Below the pieces are notes generated by a model, which saw nothing but the letters and a program-made list of their open reading frames with translations, had not been told where the DNA came from and searched no databases. 49,208 nt of DNA from CAZART01 sp964487555 (GTDB taxonomy: Bacteria > Bacteroidota > Rhodothermia > Rhodothermales > VXPQ01), in contig CAZART010000025.1 of assembly GCA_964487555.1 (NCBI GenBank), positions 1-49,208 of the forward strand, written 5' to 3'. This document shows, piece by piece, positions 24,899-33,471 of the stretch (position 1 is its first letter; every line of letters starts with the position of its first letter). A program made the translations under genes and the position numbers.

Positions 24899-25267
24899 TT
24901 ACGCAGTTCTTAGAACCATGTCGATCTTCTCACGCAGCGTGAGGGGGGTGAAGGGTTTGACGATGTAGTTGTTCACCCGTGCGTACATGGCGGCAATGAC
25001 GTCTTCCTGCATGCCGCGCGTGGTGATCATTAATACCGGCAGTTCCTTCAACTCCGGGTGACTCCGAATACTCTTCGTCAAAGCCAGCCCGTTCATGTTG
25101 GGCATGTTCCAATCCGTGATGACGAAGTCGATCGGGACGATATTTAGCTTTTCGAGCGCTTCAAGCCCATCTTCTGCTTCGAGAAGCTCGGTATATCCTA
25201 TCTCAGCAAGTGCGTTGCAAATGATGCGTCGCATCGTGGGCGAATCATCCACCACTAAAAACTTCAT
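24899..25267 (-). CDS. cheY: CheY, chemotaxis response regulator
   Basis: A 122-residue single-domain receiver very similar to classical CheY. Metal-binding D7 and D8, phosphoacceptor D52 in VITDWNMPNMNG, switch Thr at ITT (82-83), and K104 in YIVKPF are all present. Phosphorylated CheY would bind FliM. A 160-base gap separates it from the HEAT gene; a sequence ACCGATAC at 25415-25422 resembles a sigma-28 -10 box but has no good -35. Confidence 0.96.
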   Translation of the reverse strand: MKFLVVDDSPTMRRIICNALAEIGYTELLEAEDGLEALEKLNIVPIDFVITDWNMPNMNGLALTKSIRSHPELKELPVLMITTRGMQEDVIAAMYARVNNYIVKPFTPLTLREKIDMVLRTA

Positions 25268-25427
25268 GATATCGAGCGTAACGCCGGGTGATGTCGGTCA
25301 AGGTGTCTCGTAGCCGTAATGCGTCTCACGCGAACGGGCGTCTGCTGCGCAGGCAGGTCGGTCGGCTCGTGGCCATCCATGCTGCCGCGCGCTGAATCGA
25401 GCACCTACATTTTTGTATCGGTTCTAA

Positions 25428-26228
25428 TCACTTCGAACTGAAATTTCGGCGTTCACCGTTGGATGCCGGGTTCGTGTTCGGCGCGTGGTTGGCTTCTGAT
25501 CTGTCGCCGGTGTCGGCGGACTCGTCATCGGCGAGTGAGCGGAGGATACGCGCGGCCCGCGGCGAATCGGCGGCTTGAAGTCCGGCGAGGGCGGCGCGCT
25601 GGAGCTCGGGATCCGCCCCCTGCAGGACCGTTTCGAAAAGATCGAGCGATTGATGGGCGTCGAGGCGGGTCAATGTCTCCAGTACGGCGAGACGTGCCTC
25701 CGGAACGCGGCGATAGGTAACGACAAGGTCGGCGATGTACTCCGTTCCTTCGAGAGCACCGACGGCCCGTACGGCTTCCATGACGACCTCGGGGTCGGGA
25801 TCACCGAGCAGGGCGGCGACCGCATCCAGCGCTGTTCGTGCCCCGATTTCGTGGAGCGCACGCACGGCGGCAGCGCGGGCGGTGGACGAAGCATGCTCGA
25901 GGCGCTCAAGCGCAGGGCCGACGCCGGAGCGCCCGATGCCGGCCAGCACGGCCACGGCAGCCGCTCTCGGGCCGGGCTCCGGATGTTCGAGAGCCTTTCC
26001 GGCTTCTTCACCCACGTTCTTACCGCCGACGCTGATGAGGGCATCGGCGGCGGCGAGGCGGACCTCCTCGGTCTCGTCTTCCAGGAGAAGAGCGCCTTTC
26101 TGGATGAGTAGATCAGGGTCCTTTCGGGTTCGAAGGGCTTCCAGTGCCGCGAGCCGTTCGGCCGGATCCTGGAGGGCGATCTGCGATCTGAAATGCCAGC
26201 TCGTAATTTCAGTAAGTGGGGACGGCAT
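25428..26228 (-). CDS. Cytoplasmic HEAT-repeat protein in the chemotaxis operon
   Basis: A 266-residue protein without signal peptide. After an N-terminal ITSWHFRSQIALQDPAERLAALEAL, five to six HEAT/PBS-lyase units follow, for example EDETEEVRLAAADALISVG, GPRAAAVAVLAGIG, STARAAAVRALHEIG and DPEVVMEAVRAVGAL; the last 40 residues are polar and disordered. No enzyme motif is seen. It lies 15 bases after cheW and before cheY, so it is probably co-expressed with them and may act as a scaffold or adaptor for the signalling complex. I know no named chemotaxis family for it. Confidence 0.85.
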   Translation of the reverse strand: MPSPLTEITSWHFRSQIALQDPAERLAALEALRTRKDPDLLIQKGALLLEDETEEVRLAAADALISVGGKNVGEEAGKALEHPEPGPRAAAVAVLAGIGRSGVGPALERLEHASSTARAAAVRALHEIGARTALDAVAALLGDPDPEVVMEAVRAVGALEGTEYIADLVVTYRRVPEARLAVLETLTRLDAHQSLDLFETVLQGADPELQRAALAGLQAADSPRAARILRSLADDESADTGDRSEANHAPNTNPASNGERRNFSSK

Positions 26229-26243
26229 AGCGGTGGACGATGG

Positions 26244-26726
26244 TCAGAAAGAGATACGTTCGGCGGTAGGGGCTGCGACGACGCTGTCGACGAGACGTCG
26301 GAGGTCCACGAGCGTCAAGAGCCGCCCGTCTCGCCCTACCGTTCCGATCGCGGCGTCGTGGTGACGGCGATGGTCCTGCGGAGGAGCCGTCACGTCGGTC
26401 TGCACGCGAATCATGAAGGCGTGGACGTCATCAACGAGCAGACCGACCTCGCCATTCCTGGAGCTCAAAACGAGGACCAAGCCGCTGGACGGCTCCGTCT
26501 TTGATCGGCCGAGCAGCGGCAGGGATGCGTCGAGTATGGGAAGCATTTTCCCGCGCAGGTTGATAAGGCCGCGAATGCCGGGCCGGGCCCCCGGTAGGTG
26601 CGTGTACTCGGCCGGACGCATCACCTCATGGACGTGCCGCACGGCCGCGCAAAAGTGCTCACTGCCGAGCGAGAACGTCAAGTAGGTCTCCATCGAACGG
26701 CCATCCACAGGTACCATGCGGCTCAT
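26244..26726 (-). CDS. cheW: CheW-like chemotaxis coupling protein
   Basis: A 160-residue CheW-domain protein. Features: METYLTFSLGSEHFCAAVRHVHEVMRP, then PGIRGLINLRGKMLPILDASLPLL, the conserved CheW core, and GLLVDDVHAFM. It links receptors to CheA. The N-terminus could be the ATG at 26726 (GAGGAA very close upstream) or the in-frame ATG three codons later. It opens the chemotaxis unit, directly downstream of sigma-28-like promoters. Confidence 0.93.
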   Translation of the reverse strand: MSRMVPVDGRSMETYLTFSLGSEHFCAAVRHVHEVMRPAEYTHLPGARPGIRGLINLRGKMLPILDASLPLLGRSKTEPSSGLVLVLSSRNGEVGLLVDDVHAFMIRVQTDVTAPPQDHRRHHDAAIGTVGRDGRLLTLVDLRRLVDSVVAAPTAERISF

Positions 26727-26762
26727 CGTTCCTCGTGTGCTCGTGTGGCGAAGGCGCCCTGA

Positions 26763-26832
26763 GTATCGGCGGGAGTGGATAATCCCCGGGGCGCATCGGC
26801 CTGAAGTATCGGCGGGAGGGGGTGATACTTAA
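26763..26832 (-). promoter_or_regulatory. Sigma-28 promoter for the chemotaxis unit, with extra -10 copies
   Basis: TTAAGTAT-N11-GCCGATAC at 26806-26832 matches the flagellar sigma consensus in six of eight -35 and seven of eight -10 bases at exact spacing. A second GCCGATAC at 26763-26770 and a GCCGATGC at 26793-26800 lack a -35 match. The surrounding CTCCC-GCCGATACT is repeated 43 bases apart. Start of transcription near 26796 would leave a 70-base leader before cheW. Confidence 0.75.
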
Positions 26833-26897
26833 CCAATGCCACACCGCGGCCCCGGCGCGGAACACGCGGAGAGCGGGCATGCGCGAGCGGTAAAAAG

Positions 26898-26928
26898 GAG
26901 GCCCCCCGCCGCCGGGACGAGGGGCCTC
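26898..26928 (-). terminator. Rho-independent terminator after flgE
   Basis: GAGGCCCC and GGGGCCTC arms with further GC pairing inside; on the minus strand the stem is followed by TTTTT. It lies 23 bases past the flgE stop and closes the flgB-flgE unit. Confidence 0.88.
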
Positions 26929-26950
26929 TCTTACCTCATGTTAGATGCGC

Positions 26951-28261
26951 TTATCGCTTGAGCTGTACGGTCTCCTGGAGGAGTTCGTCCGACGTCGTGA
27001 TGATCCGGGCCGAGGCCTGGAACCCACGCTGGGCGACGATCATGTCCGTAAACTCGCCCGCGAGATCGACGTTGCTCATCTCAAGCGTACCCGAGACGAC
27101 GACGGCGCGTGATTGCTGGCCGGCCTGGCGCACCTGGAGCTCACCGGATGCGGTGGTCAGGTTGTAGAAGTTTTCACCGATCTGCTCGAGACCGTGCGGG
27201 TTCGTCACCTGGCCGATGGCGAGCTGAAACATCTTTTTCTGCTGGCCATTGCTGAAGTTGAACTCGAGCACGCCTTCCTGATTGATGGCGTATCCGGTCA
27301 CGACGCCGGCCTGGAAGCCGTCCTGCTCCGTGATGGAAACGGTGGTCGAGCCGCTGTAGCCGGTCACGCCGGTGCGATCAACGCCGCCGAAATCAAGCTC
27401 AAAGTCGTTGAAATTGCCTTCACCGTCCATATCCCACTCGAACGAATCGACTTGATCGGCCGGCAAAGCCGTGCCTGCCGCGTCGGCGACGAGCTGTCCA
27501 TTCTGGTCGAAGTAGACGTCGATCGTCTGGGTGAGACCGCCGCTGTCGAGGAGATCGTTCCCCTCATCGTCTTTGAGGGTGCCCTCCCAGTGGGACGTGG
27601 TCGAAGGTGTTCCGGTGCCGTCATCTTCGCCGACGCTGATCATCTTCTCGAATTCAATCAAGAGATTCTCCGCCTTGCCGCTGTCGTCGTACGCCACGCT
27701 CGAGATCGTGTTGACCTTGCCGGTTTCCTCGTCCGCAGAGAAGTTGGAGCCGAGCGTGAACGTCGTCGTACGCTGCGGTGGCGTGGTCATCGCCGGATCG
27801 ACGCGGACGTCTTTCAAGACGCCCGTGATGACGTTTTGATTTTCGTCGAAGCCCCAGCCCTGGACGGGAAGGCCGTTCGCCGTAACAAACTGTCCCTTCC
27901 GGTTGAAGCTGAAGTTTCCGGCACGGGTGAGGAGGTTTCCGAGGTCGCCTTTCGCGATAAAGAAGCCGTCACCGTTCAGGGCAAGGTCGTTGGCGCGGTT
28001 CGTGTTTTCGAGCGCACCCTGTCCCCAGTTCTGGTCGATCGAGCCGACGCTTACGCCGAGACCGACGTAGGAGGGGTTGACGCCTGCGCCGCCGGACATC
28101 CGGCCGACGCCGAGCAGCTGCTGCCCGAGAAGTTCGTTGAACGCCGCGCGGCCGCGTTTGTAGGCCAGCGTGTTAACGTTCGAGATGTTGTTGCCAACGA
28201 CGTCCATGCGGACCTGGTTGGATTGAAGTCCGGAGACGCCGGTACGGAGTGAACGAATCAT
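26951..28261 (-). CDS. flgE: FlgE, flagellar hook protein
   Basis: A 436-residue axial protein. The N-terminus MIRSLRTGVSGLQSNQVRMDVVGNNISNVNTLAYKRGRAAF and C-terminus NVDLAGEFTDMIVAQRGFQASARIITTSDELLQETVQLKR are the conserved rod/hook ends; ANDLALNGDGFFIAKG is the FlgE-type insertion. It has a good GGAGG ribosome site seven bases from the ATG. Its neighbours flgD and the flagellar operon protein support hook rather than FlgG or FlgF. A 257-base leader with hairpin and repeats precedes it. Confidence 0.95.
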   Translation of the reverse strand: MIRSLRTGVSGLQSNQVRMDVVGNNISNVNTLAYKRGRAAFNELLGQQLLGVGRMSGGAGVNPSYVGLGVSVGSIDQNWGQGALENTNRANDLALNGDGFFIAKGDLGNLLTRAGNFSFNRKGQFVTANGLPVQGWGFDENQNVITGVLKDVRVDPAMTTPPQRTTTFTLGSNFSADEETGKVNTISSVAYDDSGKAENLLIEFEKMISVGEDDGTGTPSTTSHWEGTLKDDEGNDLLDSGGLTQTIDVYFDQNGQLVADAAGTALPADQVDSFEWDMDGEGNFNDFELDFGGVDRTGVTGYSGSTTVSITEQDGFQAGVVTGYAINQEGVLEFNFSNGQQKKMFQLAIGQVTNPHGLEQIGENFYNLTTASGELQVRQAGQQSRAVVVSGTLEMSNVDLAGEFTDMIVAQRGFQASARIITTSDELLQETVQLKR

Positions 28262-28287
28262 GGTTATCCTCCATGTCTGTTAAGTAT

Positions 28288-28319
28288 GGGCCGCAGCATC
28301 GGTCGGTCAGCTGCGGTCC
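28288..28319 (-). promoter_or_regulatory. Hairpin in the flgE leader
   Basis: Ten-base arms (GGACCGCAGC and GCTGCGGCCC on the minus strand, one mismatch) with a 12-base loop end 27 bases before the flgE ATG. No T-run follows, so it is more likely an RNA-stability or translation element than a terminator. Confidence 0.5.
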
Positions 28320-28398
28320 GGCGTCCCGTGCCAGGTAGCTGGTCGTGGGTCCCGCCGGGTGTTCTTGTTTTTATGTGGTGGAGCCCGTTCGATGGCTC

Positions 28399-28426
28399 GT
28401 TTCATGTTGCAGGTTGCACGTTGCAG
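28399..28426. repeat. Four heptamer units upstream of flgE
   Basis: GTTTCAT, GTTGCAG, GTTGCAC, GTTGCAG abut in the gap between the flagellar operon protein gene and flgE. The period of seven matches the array near flhB. Confidence 0.75.
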
Positions 28427-28518
28427 GCGTACCGCGTAAGTGGGTGCCTGCGGTTGCTCGTGTCAAGGATTGCTGCACCGGGCCACCTGCGGAGTCCGGT
28501 TCGCATTCGCTGTATTTT

Positions 28519-28923
28519 TTAAAGCATAAGGGCCGAGTCGATCTGGGTGAAGACGCGCTCGCGGAGCTCGTGCGTGTCGACCGCCGTCACCACCGTGCGC
28601 GAGGGCACGTTGACGAGAAAGGCGGCGTCGGTGCGGAGGAGCAAGGCGTCGCGTGAACCTTTCGACTCCAGCTGAAACAGAGCGTCGGTGAGCGACTGCT
28701 GTTCTTTCATAGTTAGCGAGATACCACGCTGTTCGATGCGTTCTTGCGCATGCGCGGAGAGCTTGAATCCGGCAGGCGTGCCGGATGCCTGTTCCCGGGC
28801 GCGGCGAAGCTGCTCGGCGAATTCAGTGCGTCCGGCGGTGCCGGGCGCATGGGCCGGGGTAGGACCGCGCTGCGCCGGCATCTGCCCCGGATCTATCCGG
28901 GATGCGATCTCACGTACCGTCAT
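28519..28923 (-). CDS. Flagellar operon protein (TIGR02530-like)
   Basis: A 134-residue protein of the small conserved family found next to flgD and flgE in many bacteria. The diagnostic half is FKLSAHAQERIEQRGISLTMKEQQSLTDAL followed by KGSRDALLLRTDAAFLVNVPSRTVVTAVDTHELRERVFTQIDSALML, ending at the terminus. Function is not established; a role in hook assembly is suspected from its position. Start at ATG 28923, 75 bases after flgD. Confidence 0.88.
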   Translation of the reverse strand: MTVREIASRIDPGQMPAQRGPTPAHAPGTAGRTEFAEQLRRAREQASGTPAGFKLSAHAQERIEQRGISLTMKEQQSLTDALFQLESKGSRDALLLRTDAAFLVNVPSRTVVTAVDTHELRERVFTQIDSALML

Positions 28924-28998
28924 GGCTTATTCACGGATTGGGATTCTGCGTGTATTGGTGGGGATTTTAATTTCGCACCGCCGAGGTAGACCTTCGTG

Positions 28999-29682
28999 CT
29001 ACTCGACGCTTTCAACGTCCGACATCGGCACTTTCACGTCGCCGATCCACAGCATGATGCCGTCCTTTCCGAACGTGATGCGGTCGACGTCGCCACGGAA
29101 AAATTCATTCGCTCCAACACTCTCGCCCGCCTTGTCGGCAGCTTTCACGTCATACGTGTAGAGGCCGGCTTTCACCTTCTGGCCCTGCACGTCTTCGCCG
29201 TTCCACTCGAATTCGTGTTCGCCGGACGAGCGGCCCTTGAGATCGATCTCTTTCACCAGATTGCCGGCTGCATCGCGGATCGTCATCTTTACGACGTCGG
29301 CATTGTCGTCCAGCCTGAACTTCAGGATGGCAGGGTTTTCACCGTCCAGATTCACCTCGTTGCTGACGGTCTCTACGGTCTTGCCGATGAGACCGGCGGC
29401 GACGCCGCTGTTGACGCTCTGAGCCAACATCGCATTCATCTCACCGTTTTCCGCCAGTGCGCCGGAGATATTCATGAGCTGTTCCACCGAGGTAAACTGA
29501 GCGAGCTGCGCGGCGAATTCCTGGCCATCCATCGGATTCATCGGATCCTGATTGCTCAGCTGCGTCACGAGCAGCTTCAAAAATTCATCCTTGCCCATCA
29601 CACCGTCGCCGATTTGCTTGGAGCGGTCGGACGCGCTGGGAGTCGTGGCACCGGGCTTAAACTCTGAGATAATCGGATCCAT
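28999..29682 (-). CDS. flgD: FlgD, hook-capping protein
   Basis: A 227-residue protein. The N-terminal GKDEFLKLLVTQLSNQDPMNPMDGQEFAAQLAQFTSVEQL is the FlgD signature, followed by an Ig-like/tudor-type domain (AILKFRLDDNADVVKMTIRDAAGNLVKEIDL). It forms the scaffold at the growing hook tip. It lies 44 bases after fliK. Confidence 0.95.
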   Translation of the reverse strand: MDPIISEFKPGATTPSASDRSKQIGDGVMGKDEFLKLLVTQLSNQDPMNPMDGQEFAAQLAQFTSVEQLMNISGALAENGEMNAMLAQSVNSGVAAGLIGKTVETVSNEVNLDGENPAILKFRLDDNADVVKMTIRDAAGNLVKEIDLKGRSSGEHEFEWNGEDVQGQKVKAGLYTYDVKAADKAGESVGANEFFRGDVDRITFGKDGIMLWIGDVKVPMSDVESVE

Positions 29683-29726
29683 ATGCGGGCGTAGATCTAA
29701 ATATTGATTTCAGGATGATGGCAGGG

Positions 29727-32700
29727 TCATCCGACCCATTCATTGCGGGCTCCGATGAGGGCGGCACGCGTCGCGCGGGCACGATCGGCACCGGACACGG
29801 ATTCAGTCCGCGTCGACGTGATGCTGCCGAGTTCGCGGCCGCCGTCGCGCTGTGTTTCATTTCGGCGCTGCTGCGACTGACCGGCATTATCGTTCATGAG
29901 AGAAAAATCGACCTGCGTCTGATACTGCGCGCGGAGGGTCTCCTGCAGCCGATCCGAGTTTTCGGCCGCGAGGGCTCGGAGCTGAGGATCGGAAAAGTTC
30001 ACGGTGATGGAGACGGCTTCCTCGTCGCGGCGGGCGCGTACCGTCATCGTGCCCTGGCCCTCGTCGAGCTTCATTTCGAGGACTTTCCAGTCGTCCTCAA
30101 GGGACAGCCCCTCGAGGCTATCCTCGAGCATAGCACGCATCCAGTTTAGATTTCCGGCCTGCCGCGGCCGAGCTATGCGCTCGGGCTCTGCAAGGGAACC
30201 GGTCGTCGTCGTGCTCTGCCCTCGTTCGGGCGTGAACGTCAGCTTTTCGGTGGATTCGGAGCTCTGAATGTCTACCGGTGGTTCGACGTCCACGTCAAGC
30301 GTGGCGGCTTCGTCTTGCAGGGCGGCCTCGAATTCGAGTGCATCCGGAATCAGCTCTTCGGCCGCCACGTCGAACGCATCGTCAGGCTGTACCTCGGATC
30401 GCGCCATGAAGTCGTTTTTCTCGCCGGTCTCGCTCTTCGCAGCATCGCCCGCTTCGATCGTTTCGGCCGACGACGCGCGCGAGCTGGAGCGGTCCCCGTC
30501 GGTGCGCGGCTCCCGCTCGGCCGGTTCTTCAACCCGAGCTGCGAATGCTGCAGCTTGGCGGCCGGCGTCGGCTTCCGGCCCGGTCCCGACAGATTCGTGG
30601 GCGCGTTGGCCTTCCGTTTTCGCGGGCGCATCTTCTGCACTCACTCGAGTAGACGAAGCGGCCTTGGCCGCGTCAGCCGGGAGCTCCGCACTTCTGGGTG
30701 AACGCCCGTCCTGCGTGTTGGGCGTAGCCGTCTTTGCCGCAACCGTTTTCGAATCGGCTTGTGTTCGGGGCAGGGCTCCTAACTTTTCTGCGGAGCCGTC
30801 TACCTCGGCCTCGACGTCGGCAGGAGGATGCTTGGGTCCGGAAATTCGGACTTCATCGGCTGCGTCCGTCTTCGATGTCGTCTGAGCCGCTTTCGGATCG
30901 GATGAAGCACCGGCTGATCTCTCCTGCCAGATGCGGATTCTGTCGGCCGGAGGGAAGTGCGATGCGCGCTCGAGATCGACTACCCGGCGGGGCTCGGAAT
31001 GCTCAGCGCCTGCAGGTGTGGGCCGATCGGCGGTAGCGGCAGTGCTGCGAGGTTCGAATTCCGTAGCGGAATCCTGGCGAGCAGACGGGGCCGACTCTCG
31101 GTGGACGAAGGCCCGGCTGCCGTCGACCCGCTCTTCGAATTTTGAGGGCGTTGGGGAAGCGCTATCGCTAAGGCTCGGCTCCGTGCTCGGGGGCGTTCCC
31201 GTGGCGATGGGCATCTTTTCGCCGGTGCCGGTGCGTGTATTTTCGCGGGTGCCGGTGCGTGTATTTTCGCCGCTGCCGGTGCGGCTGCCGGCCGTATCGT
31301 CCCCTACGTTGCCGACGTCGATGGTGTTCGGACGCAGAACGTCATCCGATGTGTCGTTGCGCTGTGGCGTCGTCAGCTCCTTCGCCTCGGCATTGTCCGG
31401 GGGCCGAGATGAGCTCACATTCGGTTCAGCCTCCCGCAGGGGGCGATTTCCAACGGCGGGTGCTTCGTCGTCTAATCCGGGTGAAGGCGGAACGTCGCCG
31501 CTCGGCATGCGCTCGCGGCGTTGGACGTCTGCAGCATCGTGATCCGAATTCGGGATCGGTTCGGATTCCCGGACGTCGGCGGACGACGGGCTGCCGTCGA
31601 CCCGCTGCTCGTATTTTGAGGGCGTCGGGGACGCGCTGTCGCCAAGGCTCGGCTCCGTGCTCGGAGGCGTGCCCGTGGCGATGGGTGTCGTTTCGCCGGT
31701 GTCGGTGCGGGTGTTTTTGCCGGTGCGGCTGGTTGCCGTATCGTCCGCTGCGTCGCCGACGTCGACGGTGTTCGGACGTAGAATGTCGTCCGATGTGTCG
31801 TTGCGCTGTGACGTGGTCGGCTCCTTCGCTTCGGGATTGACTATGGGCCGAGATGAGGTCACATTCGGTTCGGATTCCCGGACGTCGGCGGACGGCGGGC
31901 TGCCGTCGACCCGCTGCTCGAATTTTGAGGGCGTCGGGGAAGCGCTGTCGCTAAGGCTCGGCTCCGTGCTCGGAGGCGTTCCCGTGGTGATGGGTATCTT
32001 TTCGCCGGTACCGGTGCGTGCATTTTCGCCGTCGCCGGTGCGCCCGGTGGCCGTATCGGCCGCTGCGTCGCCGACGTCGATGGTGTTCGGACGTAGAACG
32101 TCGTCCGATGTGTCATTGCGCTTTGGCGCGGTCGGCTCGCTCGCCTCGGCATTGTCCATGGGCCGAGTTGAGGACACACCGGGTTCAGCCTCCTGCAGAG
32201 GGCGATTTCCAACGGCGGGTGCTGCGTCGTTATCCGGATTCGCGTTCGGATCGGATTCCCGCACGTCGACGGACGCCCGGCTACCGTCGACCCGCTCCTC
32301 GAATTTCGGGGGTGTAGAGGACGCGCTGTCGCCAGGGGATGGGTCCGTGCTCGGAGGCGTGCCCATGGCGATGGGCGTCTTTTCGCGCGTGCCGCTCCGG
32401 CTGGTTGCCGTATCGGTCGTGGTATCTCCGTCCTCGATGGTGTTCGGACGCAGAACAACGTCCGATGCGTCGTCTCGCTGCGGCGTGGTCGCCTCGTTCG
32501 CCTTGGCATTTTGCATGCCATCGGATGAGGTCACATCCGGTTCAGCGTCCTGCAGCGGGCGATTTCCAACGGCGGGAGCTTCGTCGTTCGACGATGGCGG
32601 AGGCGGAACGTCGCCGGCCGGGGCACCGCCGCGACGTTTTCCCTCTGCATTGTCGTTAGCCGGCGTCGTTTCGAATTTCTGTATCAGGTCGGCATCCGAT

Positions 32701-33467
32701 GGGAGAGGGGCGTCTGATAAACCATTCCGGTATCCTGCGTCTGACGATTCGGCGCCGGACGTTCCGTTCGCCGGAAGCGTTTCGGAGGGAGTCTCCAGCT
32801 GAATTTTGCCATCCACGTCGGACGTCTCGATCGCCTGTTCGGCTGTGCCGTCCGGACGTGTCTGCGTTTGTACGCCGGCTTCTTCCTGGCTGCGCTCGAT
32901 CCGTGCGAGCCGTTCCTCGGACATATCGTCGTTGGGGTTCACCGAGCCTGTGCCGGCCGAGGACTTTAGGAAATCTTCAGCGACGGCAGTCGTCTCTCCA
33001 TCCTGTGCGGCGTTCCGGCTTATTACGCCGACGCCCGTCTCGGTGCTCGGCGTAAGCTGGGGATCGGTGCCGGTGCGATCGGATGCCATCTGCGACGTCA
33101 TCTGCTCGATAGGAAACCAGAACGATTCAGCCTCGGCTTCCGGTTCATTGCCGGACTTGGGGTCTATATTCAGGATGTCGGCTCCAACAGTGGCTATTTC
33201 ATTATCTGACGTCGCAAACAGGCCGCCCAGCGTGGATTGCGTGGCGGCTGCTTGCGGATTGCCCGTTTCGCCAAGGAGAATGCTCTGGGTTGCCGCATCA
33301 CGACCGCCTTTCTGGGAGAGCAGGGCAAGCGTCGACGACAGCATCGCGCCAAAACCGGACGATTTCCGAGCGACGCCGGCATCTGATTTGGCGCCGGCAT
33401 CCGACTTGACGTCTCCCTCCGAGGAGGCATTCATGCCGAGAAAGCTAAAGAGGGCGTTCAATTGCAT
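29727..33467 (-). CDS. fliK: FliK, very long hook-length control protein with internal repeats
   Basis: A 1246-residue protein, two to three times the common FliK length. The C-terminal domain (about 1110-1215) is the Flg_hook core: LEDDWKVLEMKLDEGQGTMTVRARRDEEAVSITVNFSDPQLRALAAENSDRLQETLRAQ. The rest is low-complexity, rich in Asp, Glu, Ser, Thr and Pro, and predicted disordered. Residues about 280-780 carry four copies of a 100-160-residue unit marked by LRPNT-[IV], TGTPPST and SKFE-[EQ]-RVDGS. FliK is secreted, measures hook length and triggers FlhB to switch. Position between the MotE-like gene and flgD is standard. Confidence 0.92.
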   Translation of the reverse strand: MQLNALFSFLGMNASSEGDVKSDAGAKSDAGVARKSSGFGAMLSSTLALLSQKGGRDAATQSILLGETGNPQAAATQSTLGGLFATSDNEIATVGADILNIDPKSGNEPEAEAESFWFPIEQMTSQMASDRTGTDPQLTPSTETGVGVISRNAAQDGETTAVAEDFLKSSAGTGSVNPNDDMSEERLARIERSQEEAGVQTQTRPDGTAEQAIETSDVDGKIQLETPSETLPANGTSGAESSDAGYRNGLSDAPLPSDADLIQKFETTPANDNAEGKRRGGAPAGDVPPPPSSNDEAPAVGNRPLQDAEPDVTSSDGMQNAKANEATTPQRDDASDVVLRPNTIEDGDTTTDTATSRSGTREKTPIAMGTPPSTDPSPGDSASSTPPKFEERVDGSRASVDVRESDPNANPDNDAAPAVGNRPLQEAEPGVSSTRPMDNAEASEPTAPKRNDTSDDVLRPNTIDVGDAAADTATGRTGDGENARTGTGEKIPITTGTPPSTEPSLSDSASPTPSKFEQRVDGSPPSADVRESEPNVTSSRPIVNPEAKEPTTSQRNDTSDDILRPNTVDVGDAADDTATSRTGKNTRTDTGETTPIATGTPPSTEPSLGDSASPTPSKYEQRVDGSPSSADVRESEPIPNSDHDAADVQRRERMPSGDVPPSPGLDDEAPAVGNRPLREAEPNVSSSRPPDNAEAKELTTPQRNDTSDDVLRPNTIDVGNVGDDTAGSRTGSGENTRTGTRENTRTGTGEKMPIATGTPPSTEPSLSDSASPTPSKFEERVDGSRAFVHRESAPSARQDSATEFEPRSTAATADRPTPAGAEHSEPRRVVDLERASHFPPADRIRIWQERSAGASSDPKAAQTTSKTDAADEVRISGPKHPPADVEAEVDGSAEKLGALPRTQADSKTVAAKTATPNTQDGRSPRSAELPADAAKAASSTRVSAEDAPAKTEGQRAHESVGTGPEADAGRQAAAFAARVEEPAEREPRTDGDRSSSRASSAETIEAGDAAKSETGEKNDFMARSEVQPDDAFDVAAEELIPDALEFEAALQDEAATLDVDVEPPVDIQSSESTEKLTFTPERGQSTTTTGSLAEPERIARPRQAGNLNWMRAMLEDSLEGLSLEDDWKVLEMKLDEGQGTMTVRARRDEEAVSITVNFSDPQLRALAAENSDRLQETLRAQYQTQVDFSLMNDNAGQSQQRRNETQRDGGRELGSITSTRTESVSGADRARATRAALIGARNEWVG
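31140..32640 (-). repeat. Four long near-identical repeats inside fliK
   Basis: Copies can be followed by the word GGCTCCGTGCTCGG starting near 31174, 31651, 31959 and 32342, giving spacings of about 477, 308 and 383 bases. Differences are internal deletions in steps of three bases (one copy lacks the APAVGNRPL segment). DNA identity between copies is high enough for recombination. Confidence 0.85.
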
Positions 33468-33471
33468 CGGT

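Noticed and set aside
27113..28252. A 379-codon plus-strand open frame opposite flgE
   Set aside because: Antisense shadow of a certain hook gene.
28399..28426. GTTGCAG repeats as a CRISPR remnant
   Set aside because: Seven-base units without spacers; no cas genes nearby.
30931..32802. Long plus-strand open frames opposite fliK
   Set aside because: Repeat-driven shadows; the FliK C-terminal domain fixes the coding strand.
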